This document shows positions 31,877 to 40,498 of a stretch of DNA of 42,583 nt, piece by piece (within the stretch, counting starts at the first letter, position 1; the number at the start of each line of letters is the position of its first letter). Origin of the DNA: Schlegelella_A sp038225015 (lineage in GTDB: Bacteria; Pseudomonadota; Gammaproteobacteria; Burkholderiales; Burkholderiaceae_C); the NCBI GenBank assembly GCA_038225015.1, contig JBBRFB010000012.1:1-42583 (forward strand), given 5' to 3'. Made by a program: the position numbers and the translations under genes. The notes below the pieces were generated by a model that was given only the letters and a program-made list of their open reading frames with translations, was not told the DNA's origin and searched no databases.

Positions 31877-32935
31877 TCATGCCAGCTTCTTCAGCAGCTC
31901 GACCTTCTTCGCATCGAACTCCTCCTGCGTGAGGATGCCCTTGGCCTTGAAGTCGGCCAGCCGCTCGAGCGTGGCCATCACGTCTTCGGGCTTGACGCCA
32001 CCAGCACCTTCGGCCGCCGCGCCGACCACTGCTGCCGGCGCCCCCGGGGCCGCGCCGGCGAGTCCCTTGCCGAGCTGATTGGCCATCACCTGGCCGAGCG
32101 CCACGCCGGCGCCGAGCCCGACCGCGCTGCCGACGATTCCGCCGCCGCCTTCGCCGCCGGCACCGGCGGCCAGCGCCGGAATCGACTGCGCCGTCTGGTA
32201 CTGCATGAACTTCGCGGTGTCGCCGACCATGCCCATGCCGATCTTCTGGTCTAGGATCTTCTGCAGCTCCTCGGGCAGAGAGATGTTCTGCATCGTCACG
32301 ATCTCGAGCTTGAGGCCGAGCTTCTCGAAGGCCGGCTCGGTGGCCGTCTTCAGTGCCGCGGCGAACTCGTTCTGGTTGGCAGCGAGATCGAGAAACGGAA
32401 TGCCGCTCTCGGCGACGGCGTCGGAGATGTGCTGCAGCATGATCCCGCGCAGTTGCCCGTCGAGATCGGTGATGGTGTATTGCTCGCGCGTGCCCGAGAT
32501 CTCGTTGTAGAAGAGGCGCGGGTCGGCGACGCGGTAGCTGTAGTTGCCGAAGGCGCGCAGGCGCACGGCGCCGAAGTCCTTGTCGCGGATCGTCACAGGC
32601 TGGCTCGTGCCCCAGCGCTGGTCGATCTGCTGGCGCGTGCTGAAGAAGTAGACGTCGCTCTTGAACGGGCTCTTGAAGAGCTTGTCCCAGTTCTGCAGGT
32701 AGGTGAGGATCGGCAGCGTCGCCGTGGTGAGCGTATAGCGGCCCGGCCCGAAGACATCGGCCACCTTGCCCTCGTTGACGAACATCGCCATCTGCGATTC
32801 GCGAACGGTGAGCGAGCCGCCGTTCTGGATTTCGCGGTCTTCCATGGGGAAGCGCCAGGCGAGCACGCCGTCGCCGGCTTCCGTCCACTCGATGATGTCG
32901 ATGAACTGTTTCTTGACGAAATCCATCAGCGCCAT
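31877..32935 (-). CDS. SPFH-domain protein with C-terminal SHOCT domain
   Basis: A 352-residue protein of the YdjI / virion-core-like SPFH group: FVKKQFIDIIEWTEAGDGVL at the start, then the SPFH body (GPGRYTLTTATLPILTYLQN, FGAVRLRAFGNYSYRVADP, LEIVTMQNISLPEELQKILD). A Gly/Ala-rich linker (about residues 255-310) leads to a SHOCT module, LERLADFKAKGILTQEEFDA. Such proteins scaffold membrane or envelope-stress complexes, often with PspA-like and DUF4178 proteins. A GGGAGA site precedes ATG 32935. It is divergent from the UbiH-type gene by 94 nt. No zinc ribbon is fused, unlike some relatives; the DUF4178 protein may supply it. Confidence 0.87.
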   Translation of the reverse strand: MALMDFVKKQFIDIIEWTEAGDGVLAWRFPMEDREIQNGGSLTVRESQMAMFVNEGKVADVFGPGRYTLTTATLPILTYLQNWDKLFKSPFKSDVYFFSTRQQIDQRWGTSQPVTIRDKDFGAVRLRAFGNYSYRVADPRLFYNEISGTREQYTITDLDGQLRGIMLQHISDAVAESGIPFLDLAANQNEFAAALKTATEPAFEKLGLKLEIVTMQNISLPEELQKILDQKIGMGMVGDTAKFMQYQTAQSIPALAAGAGGEGGGGIVGSAVGLGAGVALGQVMANQLGKGLAGAAPGAPAAVVGAAAEGAGGVKPEDVMATLERLADFKAKGILTQEEFDAKKVELLKKLA

Positions 32936-33029
32936 GGCAGCGTTTCTCCCTGCGATACCCCAACATCCGGGGCGCGGCGAATAATACGCCGCACGCCATG
33001 AGATCGAATCGCGCAACGGGCGTGCCCGC

Positions 33030-34262
33030 ATGAATCCATCACCGCCGCTGCGGCTGGCCGTCGTCGGTGCCGGGCCCGTCGGCCTGGCGCTCGCCCTGCA
33101 TGCCGCGAGCGCCCTGCCCGCGGCCGAAATCACGCTCTTCGACGCCCGGCCCGAGAACAAGGATGTCTCCGGTGATCCGCGCACGATGGCGCTCTCGCTC
33201 GGCAGCGTGCAGCTGCTCGAGCGGCTCGGCGCCTGGCCGGCAGCGCGCGCCGAGCCCATCCGCGAGGTGCACGTCTCGCAGCAGCCACCCACGCTCGCCC
33301 TGCCTTTTGCGAGCCGCCTGGCCGAGCCAGAGCTGGTGATCCGCGCTGTCGACGAAGACGTGCCGATGCTGGGCGCCGTGCTCGCCTACGGCGCCATCGT
33401 TGCCCCACTGCAAGCGGCCTGGCGCGACGCCGTCGGGCGCGAACCGGGCCGAATCTTCAGCCGTTTCGGTACGCCGGTGGCCGCCTTGAAGAATGTCGAG
33501 GCCGGGGTCGAGGTCGACAGCGGGATCGCCGAGCGATTCGATCTGGCCGTCGTCGCCGAAGGCGGCGTCTTCGCGCCGGCCGCCGGCTCGGAGGCGGTGG
33601 CGCAGCGGCCGGCCGCACTCCGCCACGACTACGCGCAGACGGCATGGGTCGGCCAGGCGACGTTCGCCTCGCCCGACGCGGGCGCCACGCGGCCGCGCGG
33701 CATCGCCGTCGAGCGCTTCACGCGGCACGGTCCGGTCGCGCTGCTGCCGCTGCCCGATGGCCGGGCCGGCCTGGTCTGGTGCGTGTCGAGTGCCGACGAC
33801 CCCGTGCCCGAGCTCGACGACGCCCAGCGCGTCATCGTGCTGAACACCCTCTTTCATCCCTCGACGCCGCGCCTGGCGTCGATCACGCCGCTGAAGAACT
33901 TCCCGCTCGGTCTGAACGCCCTGCGCACGCTCACCGACGGCCGCACGGTGCGTATCGGCAATGCCGCACAGACGCTGCACCCGGTCGCCGGCCAGGGCCT
34001 CAACCTCGGCCTGCGCGATGCCTTCGAGCTGGTCCGCTCGCTGGCGCGCGACGGCGACGTCGCCCGCGTCCTGCGCCGCCTCGAATGGCAGCGCGCGCCC
34101 GACCGCTGGGCCATGATCGCCGCGACCGATTTCCTCGCCCGCAGCTTCACCTGGCGCCTCCCCGGCGCCGGCGCTGCCCGCGGCCTCGGGCTCGCGGCCG
34201 TGCAGGCGCTCGGACCGGTGAAGTCAGCCATCGCGCGACAGATGATGTTCGGCTCGCGCTGA
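33030..34262 (+). CDS. UbiH/COQ6-family FAD-dependent monooxygenase
   Basis: A 410-residue flavin monooxygenase. The FAD fold is LAVVGAGPVGLALALHAA (residues 9-26), DPRTMALSLGSVQLLERLGA follows as in the ubiquinone hydroxylases, and the second FAD motif GNAAQTLHPVAGQGLNLGLR is the UbiH/F/I signature. It probably hydroxylates the aromatic ring of a ubiquinone precursor at the membrane; which position (UbiH, UbiF, UbiI or UbiM) cannot be told without a tree. The middle part (residues 95-160) is shorter on recognisable motifs. The stop and the next gene's start overlap by one base (TGATG), so it is cotranscribed with the SLC13 permease. Confidence 0.88.
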   Translation: MNPSPPLRLAVVGAGPVGLALALHAASALPAAEITLFDARPENKDVSGDPRTMALSLGSVQLLERLGAWPAARAEPIREVHVSQQPPTLALPFASRLAEPELVIRAVDEDVPMLGAVLAYGAIVAPLQAAWRDAVGREPGRIFSRFGTPVAALKNVEAGVEVDSGIAERFDLAVVAEGGVFAPAAGSEAVAQRPAALRHDYAQTAWVGQATFASPDAGATRPRGIAVERFTRHGPVALLPLPDGRAGLVWCVSSADDPVPELDDAQRVIVLNTLFHPSTPRLASITPLKNFPLGLNALRTLTDGRTVRIGNAAQTLHPVAGQGLNLGLRDAFELVRSLARDGDVARVLRRLEWQRAPDRWAMIAATDFLARSFTWRLPGAGAARGLGLAAVQALGPVKSAIARQMMFGSR

Positions 34263-36283
34263 TGCCCGGGGCCGCTGCGCACGACGCCCTGTCGTGGCTG
34301 GCTGCCGGCGGCCTCGACGGTCATGGGGTGGCGATGCTGGCCCTGACGGCGATCGTCTTCGCGGTCTTCGCGTGGGACCGCGTGCACATCGCCTCGGTGT
34401 GCCTGGCTCTTCTCGTCGTGCTGCCGCTCTTCTTCAGTGCCTTCCCCTATGCCGTCGACGGCAAGGCGCTCGATCCCGGCCGCTTCTTCTCCGGCTTCGG
34501 CCATCCGGCACTGGTGACGATCTGCTCGCTGATGATCCTCGGCCACGCACTCGTCGTCACCGGCGCGCTCGATCCGCTGGCGCGCCGCCTCGCCGCGCTC
34601 GTCGCTTCGCGACCGCGCCTGGCGCTGGCGGCGGTACTCGTCGGCGTGATGCTGGTGAGCGGCTTCGTCAACGACACGCCGGTCGTGGTGCTGATGATCC
34701 CGCTCCTGCTCGCCGCCACGGCGCGCGCGAAGATCTCGGCCGCCAGCGTGCTCATGCCGATGAATTTCGCTGTCCTGATCGGCGGCATGTCGACCTCGAT
34801 CGGCACCTCGACCAACCTGATCGTCAACAGCATCGCCTCGAGCCTGGGGCTGGCGCCGTTCGGACTGCTCAGCTTCTACGGCATCGTCGCGGTCGCGGCG
34901 GTGCCGGCGCTGCTCTACCTGTGGCTGGTCGCGCCTCGCCTGCTGCGCTCGGTGCCGACGGGCGAAGCGGCGCCGACCGAAGACGCGTTCGATGCCGAGC
35001 TGCGCCTGAAGCCCGACAGCAAGTTCGTCGACAAGGAACTGCGCGAAGCGGTCAAGGCCACCGGCGGGCGCATGCGCATTCTCGACCTGCGCGACGAGCG
35101 AGGTCGGCCGCGCAGCCGGCTGCCGACGATGCTGCTGCGCGCCGGCGACCGCATCACGCTGCAGGACACGGTGTCCAATCTGAAGGAGTTCGAGAGCGTC
35201 CTCGGGGCCGTGCCGCACCACCTGCCCGACGACGACGAGGATCCTGCTGCCGACGCCGGCGAGGCGCGCGACAACGAGAAGGCGGGCGACAGCCCGGCCG
35301 CGACGGGGCAGCTCGACACCAAGGAGGAGAAGGGCTCGCCCCGACATGCCGACGCCGTGGTGGCACAACTCGTCGTCACGCCGCAGTCGCCGCTCGTCGG
35401 CCGGTCGATCCGTGGCCTGAACGTCGCTGACCGTTATCGCCTCGCCGCGGTCGGCCTGAAGCCGGCGCAGGTCGAGATGCTGCTGCCGCTGGCCGGCCAG
35501 GCCTGGCAGCGGGCGCGCAGCGCGTTCGGCGCGTCAGGCGCGGCGGCGACGCCGCGCTCTCGACCGGACATCGCCGATCGCACGCTGGCTACCGGCGACG
35601 TGCTGCTTCTGCAGGGGCGGGTGGCGGCGCTGCAGGACGCGCAGCGCGACGGCCTCGGTGCCCTGCTCGACGCGACCCTTGTGCTGCCGCGGCAGCACAA
35701 GGCGACGCTGGCACTGATCACGATGGCGATTGTCATCGCCGTCGCGGCCACGAAGCTGGCACCAATCGCCGTCGCCGCCCTCGCCGGCGTGCTGGTGCTG
35801 GTGGCGAGCCGCGCGCTCGCCTTCAGCGAGGCCGGCGCCGCCCTCTCGGTGAAGGTGGTCCTTCTGGTCGCCGCAAGCTTCGCCCTCGGCGATGCTCTCA
35901 CCCTCACCGGCGGCACGACCTGGCTTGCCGGCCGCCTGGTCGAGTGGACCGGCGGTCTGGCACCGCGCTGGATCCTCGTGCTCCTGATGCTCCTGATGGG
36001 CGTGCTCACCAACTTCGTTTCCAACAACGCGGCGGCGGCAATCGGCACGCCGCTCGCCATCGAGCTCGCACGCAAGCTCGGCGTGCCGCCCGAGCCCTAT
36101 GTCCTGGCCGTGCTGTTCGGCTGCAACCTGTGCTACCTGACGCCGATGGGCTACCAGACGAACCTGCTCGTCATGAATGCCGCCGGCTACCGCTTCGGCG
36201 ACTTCGTACGGGTCGGCACGCCGCTGTTCCTCATCGTCGCCGCGTCGCTGTCGGCGGCGCTGATCCAGCACTACGGGCTGTAG
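34262..36283 (+). CDS. SLC13/DASS-family permease with two TrkA-C domains
   Basis: A 673-residue anion permease. Two membrane halves (residues about 20-235 and 485-670) carry the DASS repeat signatures: NDTPVVVLMIPLL with IGGMSTSIGTSTNLIVNSI, and SNNAAAAIGTPLAI with YLTPMGYQTNLLVMNAAGY. Between them sit two RCK/TrkA-C domains (about 250-320 and 375-470) joined by a highly acidic, Lys-rich linker (DDDEDPAADAGEARDNEKAG). The linker is unusual in length and charge. Substrates in the family are dicarboxylates, sulfate or other oxyanions; not resolved here. Start ATG 34262 overlaps the monooxygenase stop. Confidence 0.88.
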   Translation: MPGAAAHDALSWLAAGGLDGHGVAMLALTAIVFAVFAWDRVHIASVCLALLVVLPLFFSAFPYAVDGKALDPGRFFSGFGHPALVTICSLMILGHALVVTGALDPLARRLAALVASRPRLALAAVLVGVMLVSGFVNDTPVVVLMIPLLLAATARAKISAASVLMPMNFAVLIGGMSTSIGTSTNLIVNSIASSLGLAPFGLLSFYGIVAVAAVPALLYLWLVAPRLLRSVPTGEAAPTEDAFDAELRLKPDSKFVDKELREAVKATGGRMRILDLRDERGRPRSRLPTMLLRAGDRITLQDTVSNLKEFESVLGAVPHHLPDDDEDPAADAGEARDNEKAGDSPAATGQLDTKEEKGSPRHADAVVAQLVVTPQSPLVGRSIRGLNVADRYRLAAVGLKPAQVEMLLPLAGQAWQRARSAFGASGAAATPRSRPDIADRTLATGDVLLLQGRVAALQDAQRDGLGALLDATLVLPRQHKATLALITMAIVIAVAATKLAPIAVAALAGVLVLVASRALAFSEAGAALSVKVVLLVAASFALGDALTLTGGTTWLAGRLVEWTGGLAPRWILVLLMLLMGVLTNFVSNNAAAAIGTPLAIELARKLGVPPEPYVLAVLFGCNLCYLTPMGYQTNLLVMNAAGYRFGDFVRVGTPLFLIVAASLSAALIQHYGL

Positions 36284-36302
36284 TGCCACACCGGGAGAAC
36301 CG

Positions 36303-37850
36303 ATGAGCGACATCACCGACCTGACCGCGCACGAGCTCGCCGCCGCCGTTCGCACCCGCACGCTCTCGTGCCGGGAGACGATGCAGGCCTTCCTCGCCCG
36401 CATCGACGCCGTCAACCCGCGCGTCAACGCAATCGTGAGCCGACGTGACAGCGACGCGCTGCTCGACGAAGCGGCCGCCTGCGATGCATTGCTCGGCCGG
36501 CCGGGCGAGCGCGATGTGGCGCGCCCGTTCCTGTTCGGCCTGCCGCAGGCGATCAAGGACATGGCGCCGACCGCCGGGTTGACCACGACGTCGGGCTCGC
36601 CGCTCCTGCGCCATCACGTGCCCGCGACCGATGGCCTGATGGTTGCGCGCATGAAAGCCGCCGGCTGCATCGTCGTCGGCAAGACCAACACGCCCGAGTT
36701 CGGGCTCGGCTCGCACACCTTCAACGAGGTCTTCGGTGCGACCCGCAATGCCTTCGACCCGAGCCGGTCGGCGGGCGGCAGCAGCGGCGGCGCCGCGGTG
36801 GCCCTGGCGACGCGGATGCTGCCGGTGGCCGACGGCAGCGACTCGATGGGAAGCCTGCGCAACCCGGCGGCGTGGGCCAACGTCTTCGGCTTTCGCCCCA
36901 GCCAGGGCCGGGTGCCGCAGGTGCCGGCGCAGGATGTCTGGGTCACCCATTTCGGCATTGCCGGGCCGATGGCGCGCAGCGTCCGCGACCTCGCGCTGCT
37001 GCTCGACGTGCAGGCCGGCTACGACGCGCGCGCTCCGCTGTCGCTGGCGAGCGAAGCCTCGTTCGCCGCGCGCCTGGAAGAAGGCGCCGGCGACGAGTAC
37101 GCCGCGCCGACGCGCATCGGCTGGCTCGGCGACCTCGGTGGCCACCTCGCCTTCGAGGCCGGCATCCTCGACGTCTGCGCCGCCGGGCTCGCCCGGCTCG
37201 AGTCGTCCGGCTGCCGGGTCGAGCCGATGGCGCTCGGCTTTTCTCCCGAGCGGCTGTGGCGGGCCTGGCTCACCTGGCGCTGGTGGCTCGTGCATGGCCG
37301 CATCGCGCCGTACCTCGTCGAGCCCGCGAACCGTGCCCACATCAAGCCCGAGGCGCTCTGGGAACACGACCAGGGCGCGCTGCTCACCGCGGCGCAGATG
37401 ATGGCGGCCAGCGTCGAGCGCAGCGCGTTCTACCAGCATGTCCTGACGCTCTTCGAGAAGGTCGACGTCCTCGCCCTGCCGACGACGCAGGTGTGGCCCT
37501 TCCCCGTGCAATGGCGCTGGCCGGAGCAGATCGCCGGGCGCACCATGGACACCTATCACCGCTGGATGGAGGTCGTGATCCTCGCCACCTTCGCCGGCCT
37601 GCCCTGCATCAGCGTGCCCGTGGGCTTCAACGCGGCAGGACTGCCGATGGGCATGCAGCTCATCGGCCGGCCGCGCGCCGATCTCGCCGTGCTGCGCCTG
37701 GCCAAGGGCTACGAAGCCGCCGCCAGCGACCTGCTGGCGGTGCGGCCGGCACTCGGTCGCACAGAACCGATGCCTTCTGTCGGCGATGCGGGCTTGTCCT
37801 ACGCAAACCTCAGGGTTCCCGGTCGGCAGGCCCGGCCGCCCGTGCGTTAA
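36303..37850 (+). CDS. Amidase-signature-family amidase
   Basis: A 515-residue amidase with the Ser-cisSer-Lys triad at the normal spacing: Lys85 (LPQAIKDMAPTAG), Ser160 (SAGGSSGGAAVALA) and nucleophile Ser184 (GSDSMGSLRNPAAW). Amidases of this group hydrolyse aliphatic or aromatic amides; it is not the GatA subunit judging by the C-terminal half and the absence of gatB/gatC neighbours. ATG 36303 follows CCGGGAGAA with good spacing. It lies 19 nt after the permease gene, same strand, so may be cotranscribed; no functional link is evident. Confidence 0.92.
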   Translation: MSDITDLTAHELAAAVRTRTLSCRETMQAFLARIDAVNPRVNAIVSRRDSDALLDEAAACDALLGRPGERDVARPFLFGLPQAIKDMAPTAGLTTTSGSPLLRHHVPATDGLMVARMKAAGCIVVGKTNTPEFGLGSHTFNEVFGATRNAFDPSRSAGGSSGGAAVALATRMLPVADGSDSMGSLRNPAAWANVFGFRPSQGRVPQVPAQDVWVTHFGIAGPMARSVRDLALLLDVQAGYDARAPLSLASEASFAARLEEGAGDEYAAPTRIGWLGDLGGHLAFEAGILDVCAAGLARLESSGCRVEPMALGFSPERLWRAWLTWRWWLVHGRIAPYLVEPANRAHIKPEALWEHDQGALLTAAQMMAASVERSAFYQHVLTLFEKVDVLALPTTQVWPFPVQWRWPEQIAGRTMDTYHRWMEVVILATFAGLPCISVPVGFNAAGLPMGMQLIGRPRADLAVLRLAKGYEAAASDLLAVRPALGRTEPMPSVGDAGLSYANLRVPGRQARPPVR

Positions 37851-37895
37851 AACGGGCTACGCCGCAGGTTCGACGCGGCTTTACCGGAGAGCCCC

Positions 37896-38711
37896 ATGAA
37901 TCACCTCCTCAGACCCCTCGTCGGCGCTGCCGCCCTCGCGTTCGCGGCACACGCGTCGGCGCAAATCACCTTCTACGAGGGTGAAGGCTTTCGCGGCCGG
38001 GCGTTCGCCACCGACAAGGAGGTCCAGAACTTCAAGCGCAGCGGCTTCAACGACCGCGCCTCCTCGGTCGTCGTCGACCGCGGCCGCTGGGAGGTGTGCG
38101 AGAACGCGCGCTTCGAGGGCCGCTGCGTGGTCCTTCGTCGCGGCAGCTACGACACGCTTCGCGGCATGGGCATGGAAAACCGGGTCTCGTCGGTGCGCAG
38201 GGTCGACGAGCGCCGGCATTACGACAACGAGGCGCCGCAGGCGCTCGCCGCGCCGACCTACGAATACCGCCGCCGGCCGAACGAGCGGTTGCGCGAGGCG
38301 CCGGTCACTTCCGTGCACGCCGTCGTCGGGCCGCCCGAGCAACGCTGCTGGGTCGAACGCCAGCAGGTCGCCCAGACAGAGCGAGGCGAGCTCAACGTGC
38401 CCGGCGCCATCATCGGCGGCGTCATCGGCGGCATCCTCGGTCACCAGGTCGGCGGCGGCACCGGCAAGGACCTCGCGACGATCGGCGGCCTGGCCGGCGG
38501 CGCGGCGGTCGGTGCGAATGTCGGCCGCGACCGCTCCCCGGAGACGACCGGCACGCGCAACGTGCGACGCTGCGAGAACGTGGCGGCGAACGGCCCCCCG
38601 CAGTACTGGGACGTGACCTACGAGTTCCGCGGCGTCGAGCACCGCGTGCAGATGAGCACGCCGCCGGGCCGGACGATCACGGTCAACCGCGACGGCGAGC
38701 CGCGCCTGTAG
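37896..38711 (+). CDS. Beta/gamma-crystallin-like exported protein with glycine-zipper 2TM domain
   Basis: A 271-residue exported protein. Residues 1-22 are a signal peptide ending in HASA. Residues about 24-105 hold two beta/gamma-crystallin-type units (ITFYEGEGFRGRAFATD and WEVCENARFEGRCVVLRRG). After an Arg-rich linker comes a glycine zipper typical of outer-membrane lipoprotein-like proteins (GAIIGGVIGGILGHQVGGG and IGGLAGGAAVGANVG, residues about 170-212), then a tail with DVTYEFRGVEHRVQMSTPPG. It is probably a periplasmic or outer-membrane structural protein; calcium binding by the crystallin units is possible. A GGAGAG site precedes ATG 37896. Confidence 0.88.
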   Translation: MNHLLRPLVGAAALAFAAHASAQITFYEGEGFRGRAFATDKEVQNFKRSGFNDRASSVVVDRGRWEVCENARFEGRCVVLRRGSYDTLRGMGMENRVSSVRRVDERRHYDNEAPQALAAPTYEYRRRPNERLREAPVTSVHAVVGPPEQRCWVERQQVAQTERGELNVPGAIIGGVIGGILGHQVGGGTGKDLATIGGLAGGAAVGANVGRDRSPETTGTRNVRRCENVAANGPPQYWDVTYEFRGVEHRVQMSTPPGRTITVNRDGEPRL

Positions 38712-38724
38712 CGCGCGGCGATGG

Positions 38725-38752
38725 CGCCGGCCGGTCAGCTTCCGGCCCGGCG
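38725..38752. terminator. GC-rich hairpin between convergent genes
   Basis: CGCCGGCCGG (38725-38734) pairs with CCGG-C-CCGGCG (38742-38752) with one bulged C and a 7-nt loop. It lies between the stops of the crystallin-like gene and the convergent pgm gene and could terminate both. Confidence 0.45.
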
Positions 38753-38757
38753 ATCCG

Positions 38758-40392
38758 TCAGGTGACCACGGTGGGCGCGCTGCGCCCAGTCCGGGCGCGA
38801 ATGCCGGCGATCGCGTCGGCGGCGGCGATGAGCGGCGCCAGCGCCTCCTGCGTCTCGGTGCCCTGGCGCGCCGGATCGGCCTCGTAGCGCTCGAGATAGA
38901 CGCGCAGCGTCGCACCTTCGGTGCCGGTGCCCGAGAGCCGGAAGACGATGCGCGAGCCGTCTTCGAAGCCGATGCGGATGCCCTGGGCAGTGCTCACCGA
39001 GCCGTCGACGGGGTCGGTGTAGGCGAAATCGTCGGCGGTGGCGATCACCGCGCCCGCGATCGTCTGGCCCGCAAGGGCGACGAGGCTCGCGCGCAGATGG
39101 CTCATGAGGCCGTCAGCGGCGGCGCTGTCGACGCCTTCGTAGTCGTGACGCGTGTAGTAGTTGCGTCCGAACTGTGCCCAGTGCTCGCGCACGATCTGCG
39201 CCACCGGCTGCCGGCGCACCGCGAGGATGTTGAGCCAGAAGAGAACGGCCCAGACGCCGTCCTTCTCGCGCACGTGATCGGAGCCGGTGCCCGAGCTTTC
39301 CTCGCCGCACAGGGTCGCCATGCCGGCGTCGAGCAGGTTGCCGAAGAACTTCCAGCCGGTCGGCGTCTCGTAGCAGGCGATGCGGAGGTGGCGGGCGACG
39401 CGGTCGACGGCGGCGCTGGTCGGCATCGAGCGGGCAACGCCCTTCAGGCCGCTCGCGTACCCGGGCACGAGGTGCGCGTTGGCGGCGAGGACGGCCAGGC
39501 TGTCGCTCGGCGTAACCACGAAGCTGCGGCCGACGATCATGTTGCGGTCGCCGTCGCCGTCGCTCGCCGCGCCGAAGTCGGGAGCGTCGGCGGCGAACAT
39601 GACCTGCATCAGGTCGGCAGCGTAGATCGGGTTCGGGTCGGGGTGGCCGCCGCCGAAGTCGGGCAGCGGCGTCGCGTTCATCAGGCTCGACGCCGGGGCG
39701 CCAAGGCGGCGCACGAAGATCTCATGCGCGTACGGCCCGGTGACCGCATGCATGGCGTCGAAGCACATGCGAAAGCCGGCGCCCTGCAACAGCCTCCCGA
39801 TCGCCGCGAAGTCGAACAGGCGCGCCTGCAGATCGGCGTACTCGGCTACCGGATCGAACACCTCGACCGCCGCGGCACCGACCCGCGATTCGCCCAGCGT
39901 CGCCAGGTCGAGGTCGGGCGTGTCGAGCGTCAGGTAGCAGTCGATGGCTTCGCTGCGGCGCCACACCGCCTCGGTGATCTTCTCCGGCGCCGGCCCGCCG
40001 TTGCCGGCGTTGTACTTGATGCCGAAATCGCCCTTGGGGCCGCCCGGGTTGTGGCTGGCCGACAGGATGATGCCGCCGAACGCACCGCGGCCACGGATGA
40101 CGCAGCTCGCCGCCGGCGTCGAGAGGATGCCGTGCCGGCCGACCAGGATCCGGCCGAAGCCGTTCGCCGCCGCCATGCGCACGATGGTCTGGATCGCGCG
40201 ATCGTTGTAGAAGCGACCATCGCCGCCCACGACCAGCGTCTGCCCGGTGACGCCTTCGAGCACGTCGAAGATCGACTGCACGAAGTTCTCCAGGTAGTGC
40301 GGCTGCTCGAAGACATCGACCTTCTTGCGCAGGCCAGAGGTGCCAGGACGCTGGCCGGGAAAAGGGCGGGTGGCAATTCGGCGGGGCTGCAT
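38758..40392 (-). CDS. pgm: Phosphoglucomutase (alpha-D-glucose phosphate-specific)
   Basis: A 544-residue mutase interconverting glucose 1-phosphate and glucose 6-phosphate in the cytoplasm, feeding UDP-glucose, glycogen or exopolysaccharide synthesis. The substrate-entry TSGLRKKVDVF is near residue 19, the phosphoserine loop is ILSASHNPGGPKGDFG, the Mg-binding loop DGDGDRNMIVG, the sugar-binding loop GEESSGTGSDHVREKDG and the phosphate-binding end FRLSGTGTEGATLRVY. Length and motifs fit the eukaryote-like PGM group. ATG 40392 is 106 nt from the divergent GAF-protein gene. Confidence 0.95.
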   Translation of the reverse strand: MQPRRIATRPFPGQRPGTSGLRKKVDVFEQPHYLENFVQSIFDVLEGVTGQTLVVGGDGRFYNDRAIQTIVRMAAANGFGRILVGRHGILSTPAASCVIRGRGAFGGIILSASHNPGGPKGDFGIKYNAGNGGPAPEKITEAVWRRSEAIDCYLTLDTPDLDLATLGESRVGAAAVEVFDPVAEYADLQARLFDFAAIGRLLQGAGFRMCFDAMHAVTGPYAHEIFVRRLGAPASSLMNATPLPDFGGGHPDPNPIYAADLMQVMFAADAPDFGAASDGDGDRNMIVGRSFVVTPSDSLAVLAANAHLVPGYASGLKGVARSMPTSAAVDRVARHLRIACYETPTGWKFFGNLLDAGMATLCGEESSGTGSDHVREKDGVWAVLFWLNILAVRRQPVAQIVREHWAQFGRNYYTRHDYEGVDSAAADGLMSHLRASLVALAGQTIAGAVIATADDFAYTDPVDGSVSTAQGIRIGFEDGSRIVFRLSGTGTEGATLRVYLERYEADPARQGTETQEALAPLIAAADAIAGIRARTGRSAPTVVT

Positions 40393-40498
40393 CGCCCGAT
40401 TTTGTCGCCGATCGCCCGGCGGCTGCCGGTTCCGGGCTTTCATCGCCAACAATCGGTCACCCCGGCCGAGCCGGACATGAAGTGACGACCTGCGGCAC

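Noticed and set aside
39511..39536. A further SigF-type promoter within pgm
   Set aside because: GTAACC is present but the box after 16 nt is CGAT, not CGAA, and it lies inside a coding gene on the opposite strand with no gene to serve.
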